From Cepaea nemoralis (Eukaryota; Mollusca; Gastropoda; Stylommatophora; Helicidae): a stretch of 64,000 nucleotides of DNA. The notes beneath the pieces are model-generated. The model saw only the letters and a list, made by a program, of their open reading frames with translations. It did not search any database and was not told the origin of the DNA. The translations under genes were made by a program, and so were the position numbers. Below are positions 26,901 through 38,900 of the stretch, one piece after another (position 1 is the stretch's first letter; each line of letters begins with the position of its first letter). The stretch covers positions 16,001 to 80,000 of the forward strand of contig JACEFZ010011091.1 of assembly GCA_014155875.1 (NCBI GenBank), read 5' to 3'.

Positions 26901-29900
26901 GCAAGCATTGAAGCACCAGGGATGGGAAAGGTACTGACATTTGCAGATGATGGCCTTGCATATAGGCAGGGGAGAGACAGATGCGCAAATAGCACAAGAG
27001 TTGCCAGAGACAGTAAACAAAGTGATCGCCTGGTGTACAGAGATGGGTGGTATCATTAACCCAGATAATGCTAATGTGGTATGGTGCTCTCTCTGGACAA
27101 TAGAATTCTTAAGGCTGACATCGCAGGCCTGACAATAAAAGGCAGAAATGTTTAGAGAGAGTAAGCTGAGGTACCTGGGATCTCCTTAGAAGCAGCTGTT
27201 ATGAAATCTAAGAAGGGACTCGGTGCGCTGAAGAAAATGTCAGTTACGGACATGAAGCAAACAATGTGAAACTAGAGCGAATACAGAATGAAGCTGTGCA
27301 AGTGATACTGGGATGCACAATGGTCATGTCAGTAGTGTGTATGGAACACCCCCTGCATGAAGCCATGCACACGGTTAAGGACCACAGGCTGATCGGAGGA
27401 AAATAATGGAGGGCTCAAACAGAAGACACAATCAGAGAAGAGTGCAAGCTTGAGAATATTGGGAGAGAGAAAGAGTGGGTCAGAATGCCAGAGGAAAAGT
27501 CAGACCCATACAGGGTCATAATAACATTGGATTGGGAATGCAGGTATTAAACAGGCTGCAGTGAATGGGAGGCCAACAATTGATCCACAACAATTCACAC
27601 CCAGGTACTTTAACCATCTACATGGATGGCTCTGTGCTTAGAAGTAAAATAAATGTCTGGGGGTTTGTGGCGAAGATTGGTGGACGGTGTCTAGTGCAGG
27701 AGAGCATGACATAAGATACCTCATCTAGTCTGAGATTGGAGGTAGAGGCAGTCACAGTGGTGTTCTGCTGGCTGGAAGACAAACAGCATATGCATGTAGA
27801 GATTGTAACGGACACAATATGCTGAGCAAGATGCAGACAGGCATGCTTCTAGCAGAGTGGCAGGCAACGTAATCATAACAAATAGAGAGCCTCTGTTGGA
27901 TCTTTTCCCCAGGACATGTTGGTGGGAAACGAGCAGGCAGACAGACTGGCTGCACTGCTGGGTGGGGTAATGGGGCATGATAGGACAGACTGGCTGCACT
28001 GCTGGGTGGTGTAATGGGGCATGATAGGACAGACGTCATTATGTGTATAGCGCGGAAGAATAGGTAGATCATTGGAGAGAATGGTGCTGCAGGGAGTGAC
28101 CAGAGGATTTGGCAGACACTCAGAAAAGAAGGCTAAACAAACATGTTAACTATTAGGAGAATTCATTTGAAATCCGTTCGTTCCGCACCGCGCGTAATTG
28201 CATACGTTCAACATGATCATGTCATAGTCATGTGATAAGTATTGACCAATGAATAAAAGAGTATGTGATTATTGTCCCATGATGCATAGGTTCTGTTTCT
28301 GACAATTGAGAAAATGGCTGGGATGATCCAAAATCCGTCCAAAGAAACTCAAAGAGCAGTGATTCAGTTTCTTTCATTTGAAGGATGTCGACCAGTGGAC
28401 ATTCATCGAAGAATGCAGGCAGCGTACGGTAACAAATGTGTGTTGAAGACAACAGTGACAGACTGGGCACGAATGTTTCAGAAAGGACGTCAGTTCACTG
28501 ACAGATCTTCGACGGCCGGGTCAAGCGCATATTGTTGCAACAGAAAAACACCATCGCCAAAATTGATGCAGCAGTACAGATGAACCGTTGTCGAAGCATA
28601 TGTTCGCTAGCGAAAGAATTTGATGTGTCAATTGGGACAATTCAAAAGGTCGTTCGTAAGAAACTGCAATATCGGAAGGTGTGTTCACAGTGGGTACCAC
28701 GGATGTTGACCGACCACCAAAAAGAGGAACGCATGGGATGGTGTTTGAACCACTTGCTGCATTACAGAGTGGAGAGGGGATGCATTTCTCTTCCGCATAG
28801 TGGCAGGCGATGAATCATGGTGTCACCACTTTGAGCCAAGCAGCAAAAGAGAGAGCATGCAATGGAAGCATGCTGGATCACCAAAAGCCCCAAAATTCAA
28901 GTTACAGGTTTCCGCTAATAAGGTTATGCTGAGTGCATTTTTTACCATGAATGGCTGTTGTTGTCCGACTTTAAAGAACCTGGTGTCAACATTAACTCTA
29001 CCCACCACTTGCAAACACTTGACAAGCTGCAAAAAGCCATCAAGAATAAATAACCCGGCATGCTTTCTCGCGGTGTGATTTTGTTGCGCTATAATGCTCG
29101 TCCGCATGTTTCAAAGATTGTGCAGAAAGCATTAGTTTGGAAGAAGTGGGAAATTCTGCACCATCCAGCCTATAGTCCTGATTTGTCACCATGTGGTTTT
29201 CATTTGTTCGGACCTCTAAAAAAAGCTCTCAAGGAGCAACGATTTCACACAGATGCAGATGTAATGAACGCAGTAAACACTTGGTTCAGTGAGCAACCAC
29301 AATCTGTTTTTGCGTACGGCATTCGCCGCCTACCTAAGCAATGGGATGCTTGCCTGAATGCCTAAGATGACTTCTTCTGACCAACCCATGGTGCAAAATT
29401 CATTCAAAATAAATGCTTTGTTTAATTCTGCCACACCTGTTAATGCTTTCATGCTTTTGTAATAAAGCCATTGGAATGGGTTTCAAATGAATGACCCTTA
29501 TATTACAGGTACTATTAGTATTGAGATACTTCTCTGGTTGTTGAAGAGGATGTAGCACATATGGGTCAAGTACTATGATATCAATTCTGGACTCAACTCC
29601 TCTCTAGAATGCCCATACCTGCAAATGTTTTCTTGCTAAGACAGTCCATGTATGCAAACATGGTATCTTCTCAGAAAACAGAGCCCAGAAAGACAGTGTA
29701 TGCAAACACAGGTCCTCTTCCCGAACAGCCATGTAATCAGCAATCTATTGTCTTCCCCAGAATGCCAATGTTTCCCAACATGCCATAAACTTCCGCAAGT
29801 CCCTCTTTATGCTGATCCATGGCACTGCTGATGGTATGTACTTGTGTCCTCCATGTCTCTGTCAACAACTTCTCTGACATGATTGAATCTACTTGTGTCC

Positions 29901-32900
29901 TTGTCTGTCAACATCTTAAGACATGATAGGATGTAAATGTGTCCTCCATGTCTGTCAATATCTCTGACATGATTGGATCTACTTGTGTCCTCCATGTCTG
30001 TCAACTTCTCTGACATGATTGGATGTACTTGTGTCCTCTGTGTCTGTCAACAACGTCTCTGGCATGATTGGTTGTACTTGTGTCTTCCATGTCTGTCAAC
30101 AACTTCTCTGGCATGATTGGATGTATATATGTCCTCCATGTCTGTCAACAGCTTATGACACAATAAGATGAACTTATGTCCTCCATGTATGTCAATATCT
30201 CTGACATGATTGGATGTACTTGTGTCCTCCATGTCTGTCAACAACTTATGACATGATTGGATGTACTTGTGTCCTCTGTGTCTGTCAACAACGTCTCTGG
30301 CATGATTGGTTGTACTTGTGTCCTCCATGTCTGTCAACAACTTCTCTGACATGATTGGATGTACTTGTGTCCTCCATGTCTGTCAACAACTTCTCTGACA
30401 TGATTGGATGTACTTGTGTCCTTCATGTCTGTCAACAACTTCTCTGACATTATTGGATGTACTTGTGTCCTCCACGTCTGTCAACAACTTCTCTGACATG
30501 ATTGGATGTATATGTGAACCAAGACCAAGTATTAGGCTGTTATGCTGGGTCTAGTATGTGACAAACATTTACAGAATAGATATGAATAGCAGAATGGAAA
30601 CAACCAAACATATCAGTTGCTGAGGCCACACATATTTATGTAGTCCAGTTTGTGCTCTAATCTCTACTTCTTTCATGTCCCCACTAAGAGTTCTGATCAT
30701 TACCTGTCTATATTTTTGTGTGTGTAAGCACAAATGTTGTATGTGTTTGTAACATATAGAAAGACACTGTAACATTGATGGAGAGATCTTATGACTATAT
30801 ATCTTTGATTGGTAAGAACAATTATGTAGCCAAGCTTTCCTAAATAGAAATATCTGATGTCTCCTCATCAATAGAAATATCTGATATCTCAAACAATTGT
30901 GCACCTTAACTTCATACATGGAAATATCTGTCTCCTCATCAATAGAACAAGTGCACATTTCACATGTCTAAAGCTTTGAAAGATAGAAATGTTAGTGTTT
31001 GTGTGGTGTCTGTAACTTTGTTTACCACCAATAGTTTGTAAGAAAGCTTGACGGTAAAGAGATGGTCCAGATGATATAAATCAATTCACACTAATTGGCA
31101 TGTATGTAGTACCAGAATATGCAAATGCACATGTCACTTCTACTGAAATGTGCCTGTCATGATCAGGATGGTGGTATATACATATCACTCACGCTCAGAT
31201 GCCGGCCTCTACAAAGCAAGGACCAAAATTAAGAGGGTACTGATCAGAGAGTTGCTTTTTGCAGATTCCGCTGCAATTTCCACCCACTCTGAGGAAGAAT
31301 TAAGTCTACTATCTGCATTCTCCAATGCTTGTTATGAATTTCGTTTAACAATTAGCAAAGAGAAGACAGATTATTTCACAAGGTGCACTTGGTATACCAT
31401 CAATCTTTATTAACAACACCGAACTTGAAGATAGAAGACCATTTTACATATCTAGGATCAGAGTAACTTATTGCTAGATCAGGAAATTAACATCAAGATT
31501 GGTTAAGGCAGCAACAACAATGAACAGGTTTAACAAAAAGAGTCTGGGAGAATAGGAAGCTTATTGCCAAAACAAAAGTCCTTGTCTATCAAGCCTTTGT
31601 CCTTAGTACTTTTCTTTATGGCAGTGGAGCCTGGTCAATTTATACTAAGAGAAACGTTCAAACAACTTTCATATGCGGTGTCTGCAAAGAATACTTGGTA
31701 TTAAGTGGCAAGACAAAATCACAAATACTGAAGTATTGGAAAGATCGGGTTGTGTGACGGTTTATTCCATGATCAGTTTTCATAGACTTAGATTGATAGG
31801 ACACGTTAGGAGGATAGATGATGGTAGAATACCAAAGGGCATCTTTGTTGGTGAATTTGATGGGTAAAAGATCTCGGAGTCGGCCTCTGTTACGTTACAA
31901 AGATGTGTGAGAGCGGGACATGATTGATACAGGCATTGATATTGCACCTTGGGAGCAAGTCGCTGTTGACTGTGTTACATGGTGGGCAACGATTAGAAAT
32001 GGAATAAAGGCAAAGGAGAAAATGATTGCAGATAAGTCACACACCCTCCCCCGATGTGTCTCCATCTTGCCGTGGTGGGGGAGCTTGCGTGTCCCATCGA
32101 CCCCATGTGCTTGCCGATGGATGAAAACTACATATCGAACGGCTCATGGGATAGGGACTAGACTAAGAGAGACACAACCTGCTGCTCTGCAGGTGAGACT
32201 GAGGATAGCAGTCTAAAATCTAAATCAGGCGCACGAAGGCAGAATATCTTGGTCCGGACAAAACACTAAAGGCTCCCTGTCGAGGGCTGTGGCTGAACGC
32301 CTCTAAGCCACAAACCCTCGGACCTGAGAGCCGGGCCGATACCCACCTTTCGAAAAATAAAGGTGTGATACTGAGCAAGCTACATGCTCAGGTCTGATAA
32401 AAGTTCGAAGGCTCTCAGCTGGGGGATATGAGAGATTCCTGGATGAGAGGGCCAGGCCGTTTCTCATTCACCGCTGCACGAAGGTAAGGTGCTGAGCCGG
32501 CAGCACAAGTAGCCTACCTCGTGAGCGAGTACAAAAAGTCAAAAAAGTGCCCCAGCCGAAGAAAATGGCTGCGAAAACTGTATCTAACTCATATAGCGTG
32601 TAGACAAAAGTGGAAGAACGTCTCAATGACGCAAAATGGAACGCACGGCGAGCGAACCTATTGCGTGGTCTGAAGTCAAAAAGCAAAAGCTTACCGAGTG
32701 GGTGTCGCTCGCAGTCTGACCGTCCCTGGTGTGTGCTTGAGCGATCAGGGGCAAACGAGTTGCCCAACACATGGAAGTGAGGAACTAAAGCAGCCATGAG
32801 CAGGACGTGGCAACTCCTCGGATGAGCCCAGTCACAGAGCAGTATGTGCCGGCTCTGCAATTATGGAAGCCTCCTTGGATAGCGAGGGAATGCTCATGGT

Positions 32901-35900
32901 CTGCCCCTGCCTTCCCTTGAGGGCCGACCACGATGTCGTTCATCGTTCTATCTTGACCAGCTGAGATGTTAGCGACATCACAACAGTCCAACGTGCCTCG
33001 AAACCAGAGGAAGGCTAACCTCATAAAAAATGCCCGCTGAAGTCGGAAGTGTCATCCTACGGGTGGCAAACTAAAAATTGACACTACGCAATTACGTCCG
33101 AGTGAAATGTCTCGTCCGAATGTCTCTCGTGCTAGGAACAGCTCTGACTACCTAGTTTCCGAATGCCGCTCTTGTTTGGAACAGCTCTGACTAGGTAGTT
33201 TTCCGAATGTCTGTTGTGCCTGGAAAAGCTCTGATGGGCGCAACGACAAGCACATGTCCGAAAACTCGCTGAGTGGATGCCGTCTGCAAACCTGTCTGGT
33301 TTGTGCGGGAATGACCCGGGGAAACGAAGTGACCAATATATTGAAGTGAGGATTTAAAGCAGCCATGAGCAGGACGTGACGATCTCCCTCGGTGAGCCCA
33401 GATCCAGGGCGTTATGTGTCGGCCCTTGCAACTATGGAAGCAACCTTGGATGGCAGAAAATGCTATGGACTGTCCCTGCCTTCCTTTGAGGGATGACCGT
33501 TGTCTTCGACCATTCAACTTGGCCAGCATGGTTGCAGATGGCACCACAAAAGTGAGAGTCTCCCAGGAATGCTACCTGGTCAAAAAAGCACGCTAAAGTC
33601 GATGTGTTGGCCTACGGGTTTCGGCCCAAGGGCGCATAACAGACACACCGCAATCACATCTGAAAAAACACTCCGGATGAACGAAAAGAAGAAGAAGAAG
33701 AAGTCACACACCGAGCGTGTGAGACGTAAGGTGGTGCGCGAAGGTGAAAATCTTTTTTTTTTTTGGAGCACAATATAACAAACTATTGATTGTCAAGACG
33801 GCAAGATGCTAGTATCCAGTACCAGAAGGAAACAATAAGGCAATGTACTAAACAACAAAGATGAGAAGGACATTTTAACATGGAGTATATGCAGTACAAA
33901 TGATGATAAGCATAACTTTGAGATAATATCAGTTGTACTGTATGTGTCCTCCACCAGATAACGTGCACTTCCAACAGTCTGCCCAGCTGATCAAAGCTTT
34001 AACAGAAGCAGATGTCTACTTCAGGCTTCAGGTTTGTTCACCTTTTGTAGCAGCTGTTTGTGTCACACTGTTGCACACATGTAGCTGTTTGTGTCACACT
34101 GTTGCACAAATATGATCTCATGTAGCTGTTTGTGTCACATTGTTGCACACATGTAGCTGTTTGTGCCATGCTGTTGCACACATGTAGCTGTTTGTGTGAC
34201 ATTGTTGCACACATGAAGTTGTTTGTGTCACGCTGTTGCACACTGTGACCTCATATAGCTGTTTGTGTCACACTATTGCACACATGTGACCTCATATAGC
34301 TGTTTGTGTCACACTGTTGCACACACATGACCTCATGCAGCTGTTTGTGTCACACTGTTGCATACATATGACCTCATGTAGCTGGTTGTGTCACACTGTT
34401 GCACACATGTGATCTCATGTAGTTGTTTGTGTCACACTTTTGCACACATGTGACCTCATATAGCTGTTTGTGTGGGTGGGTGAAGGTGTGGTTGGGTTTG
34501 TGGGTGGGTGAAGGATGTGTGTGAGGGTGGGGGATGTGTGCTTAGATGGGTGGTTGGGATGTGTGAGTGTGGGTGGGTAGATAGGAGATGTATGTGTTGA
34601 TGAGTGGGTAAGGGATGTGTGGGTGTTAGTGGTTGAGGAATAAGTACGTGTGTCTAGGGATGTGTGAGGGGATGAATGTATGGGTTGTGTGTGCGTGGAT
34701 GGGAGGTGTGTGTTTGTGAATGGGGAATGTGTTGGTGGGTGGGGATGTGTGAGAGGGATGTTTGTATGGGTGGGGAGATTGTGTGTGGGTGGGGATGTGT
34801 GTGTATATGGGTATGGGTGTGTGGTTAAGGGATGTGTGGCTGGGGGAATGGGTGGATGGAGGATGTGTGGTTGGGTGGATGATGTGTGGGTGGGTAGAGG
34901 ATGTGTGGGTGGGTGATTGTATATGAGTAAGGGTGTGTGGTTAAGGGATGTTTGGTTGGGGGATGGGTGAGTAGAGGATGTGTGGGTGGGTAGAGGATAT
35001 GTGGGTGGGTGAGTGTGTGTAGGTTAGGAGATGGTGGGGGATGTTTGTAGGTGCGGGCTCGGGATCTGTGAGTGGGCTGGGGGAGATGGGAGATTATGTG
35101 GGTGAGTGCGGAATTTGTGTGTGGGTAGGTGCGGAATATGTGAGTTGACGGGGAGACATGTGTGTGGCTGAGGAATGTGTGTTTGGTTGGGTGGTTGGAG
35201 GTGTGTGGGTGGAGGAGGATATTGGGTGAGTGATTGTTGGTGGGAAATGGGACGGGTAGAGGATATGTGAGTGGGTGGGGAGATGTGTGTAGGTGGGGGA
35301 TATGTGGGTTATTGAATGTATGTGTGCTTGGGGTGTGGGTGGATGGGATGTGTGGTGGGTGAGAGGTGTGTGAGGGTTTGGAGATGTGTAGGTGTAGGGA
35401 TGTGGTGGATGGGTGGGGAATGTATTGTATGTGTGTGTGGTTGGGTGGGGAAGTTGGAGTGAATGGGGGATGTGTGGGTGGGTGGTGGATGTGTCTCATA
35501 ACATAGTAATATGCATTGTTTATGTTTACAAAATTCATGTGACAATGTTTTTTTCCTATGCACTGTTGATGAAAGAAAGATGAATGATTGGAAGGGCCGA
35601 ATGTAAGACGGGCCTGTGTGCCCAATTTGTTACCCTTTGAAAATAAAGTCTGTTCGTTCGTTCGTTCGTTTGTGTCACACTGTTGCACACATATGACCTC
35701 ATGCAGCTGTTTGCGTCACACTGTTGCACACATATGACCTCATGCAGCTGTTTGTGTCACACTGTTGCACACATATGACCTCATGTAGCTGGTTGTGTCA
35801 CACTGTTGCACAAATGTGATCTCATATAGCTGGTTGTGTCACACTGTTGCACACATATGACCTCATGTAGCTGGTTGTGTCACACTGTTGCACAAATGTG

Positions 35901-38900
35901 ATCTCATATAGCTGTTTGTGTCACACCGTTGCACACACGTGACCTCATGTGACTGTTTTTGTCGGAGTGTTGCACACATGTAGCTGTTTGTGCCACACTA
36001 TTGCACACATGTAGCTGTTTGTGCCACACTATTGCACACATGTAGCTGTTTGTGTCACACTGTTGCACACATGTGACGTCATGTAGCTGTTTGTGTCACA
36101 CTGTTGCACACATGTGACCTCATGTAGCTGTTTGTGCCACACTATTGCACACAAGTAGCTGTTTGTGTCACACTGTTGCACATGCTACACTAATGCACAC
36201 ATGTAGCTGTTTGTGTCACACTGTCGCACACATGTAGCTGTTTGTGTCACACTGTTGCACACCTGTAGCTGTTTGTGTCACACTATTGCACACATGTAGC
36301 TGTTTGTGTCACACTGTTGCACACATGTAGCTGTTTGTGTCACGCTGTTGCACACATGTAGCTGTTTGTGTCACACTGTTGCACACATGTAGCTGTTTGT
36401 GTCACACTGTTGCACACATGTAGCTGTTTGTGCCACACTATTGCACACATGTAGCTGTTTGTGTCACACTGTTGCACACAGGTAGCTGTTTGTGTCACAC
36501 TGTTGCACACATGTGACCTCATGTAGCTGTTTGTGTCACACTGTTGCACACATGTGACCTCATGTAGCTGTTAGTGTCACACTGTTGCACACATGTGACC
36601 TCATGTAGCTGTTTGTGTCACACTGTTGCACACATGTGACCTCATGTAGCTGTTTGTGCCACACTATTGCACACATGTAGCTGTTTGTGTCACACTTGCA
36701 CAAATGTGATCTCATGCAGCTGTTTGTGTCACACTATTGCACAAATGTGATCTCATGTAGTTGTTTGTGTCACACTGTTGCACACATGTGACCTCATGTA
36801 GCTGTTTGTGTCACACTGTTGCACAAATGTGATCTCATGTAGCTGTTTGTGTCACACTGTTGCACAAATGTGATCTCATGTAGCTGTTTGTGTCACACTG
36901 TTGCACAAATGTGATCTAATATAGCTGTTTGTGTCACAAAAAGTAACCGTGTGCAGACTATAGAATTGGGACACTGGCTGGGACTGTGTGCAGACTATAG
37001 AACTGGGACACTAGCTGGGACTATGTGCAGACTATAGAACTGGGACACTGGCTGGGACTGTGTGCAGACTATAGAACTGGGACACTGGCTGGGACTGCGT
37101 GCAGACTATAGAACTGGGACACTAGCTGGGACTGTGTGCAGACTATAGAACTGAGACAATGGCTGGGACTATGTGCAGACTATAGAACTGGGACAATGGC
37201 TGGGACTGTGTGCAGACTATAGAACTGGGACACTAGCTGGGACTGTGTGCAGACTATAGAACTGGGACAATGGCTGGGACTGTGTGCAGACTATAGAACT
37301 GGGACACTAGCTGGGACTGTGTGCAGACTATAGAACTGGGACACTAGCTGGGACTGTGTGTAGACTATAGAACTGAGACAATGGCTGGGACTGTGTGCAG
37401 ACTATAGAACTGGGACACTGGCTGGGACTGTGTGCAGACTATAGAACTGGGACAATGTCTGGGACTGTGTGCAGACTATAGAACTGGGACACTAGCTGGG
37501 ACTGTGTGCAGACTATAGAACTGGGACACTAGCTGGGACTGTGTGCAGACTATAGAACTGGGACACTAGATGGGACTGTGTGCAGACTATAGAACTGGGA
37601 CACTGGCTGGGGCTGTGTGCAGACTATAGAACTGGGACAATGGCTGGGACTGTGTGCAGACTATAGAACTGGGACACTAGCTGGGACTGTTTGCAAACTA
37701 TAGAGCTGGGACTGTGTGCAGACTATAGAACTGGGACACTGGCTGGGACTGTGTGCAGACTATAGAACTGGGACACTAGCTGGGACTGTTTGCAGACTAT
37801 AGAGCTGGGACTGTGTGCAGACTATAGAACTGGGACACTAGCTGGGACTGTTTGCAGACTATAGAGCTGGGACTGTGTGCAGACTATAGAACTGGGACAC
37901 TGGCTGGGACTGTGTGCAGACTATAGAACTGGAACACTGGCTGGGACTATGTGCAGACTATAGAACTGGGACAATGGCTGGGACTGTGTGCAGACTATAG
38001 AACTGGGACAATGGCTGGGACTGTGTGCAGACTATAGAACTGAGACACTAGCTGGGACTGTGTGCAGACTATAGAGCTGGGACAATGGCTGGGACTGTGT
38101 GCAGACTATAGAGCTGGGACAATGGCTGGGACTGTGTGCAGACTATAGAACTGAGACACTGGCTGGGGCTGTGTGCAGACTATAGAACTGGGACACTAGT
38201 TGGGACTGTATGCAGACTTTAGAACTGGGACACTAGCTGGGTCTGTGTGCAGACTTTAGAACTGGGACAATGACTGGGACTGTTTGCAGACGATAGAACT
38301 GGGACACTAGCTGGGACTGTGTGCAGACTATAGAACTGGGACACCTCCCCCGATGTGTCTCCACCTTGACGTGGTGGGGGAGCTTGCGTGTCCCATAGAC
38401 CCCATTTGCTTGCCGATGGGTGAAAAATTACATATCGGACAGCTTATGGGATAGGGACCAGACTAAGAGAGACACAACCTGCTGCTCTGCAGGCATAGAC
38501 TGAGGATAGCAGTCAAAATTTAAATGAGGTGCACAAAGGCAGAATTTCTTGGTCCGGACAAAACTCTTAAGGCTCCCTGTCGAGGGCTGTGGCTGAACGC
38601 CTCTAAGCCACAAACCCTCGGATCTTAGAGCCAGGCTGATACCCGTCTACCGGAAAATAGAAACATGATACTGAGCAAGCTACATGCTCAGGTCTGATAC
38701 ATGTTCGAAGGCTCCCAGCTGGGGGATATGAGAGTTTCCCGGATGAAGGGGCCTGGCCGTTTCCCGTTCACTGCTGCACGAAGGTAAGGTGCTGAGCCGG
38801 CAGCACATGTAGCCTACCTCGTGAGCGAGTACAAAAAAGTCAGAAAAGTGCCCCAGTCGAAGGGTTACGGAAACTGTCTGTATCTAACTCATAGAGAGTG

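Noticed and set aside
32046..32083. HDV-like self-cleaving ribozyme at the retroposon start
   Set aside because: A stem is visible, but the nested double-pseudoknot pairing could not be established by eye, so it is not called.
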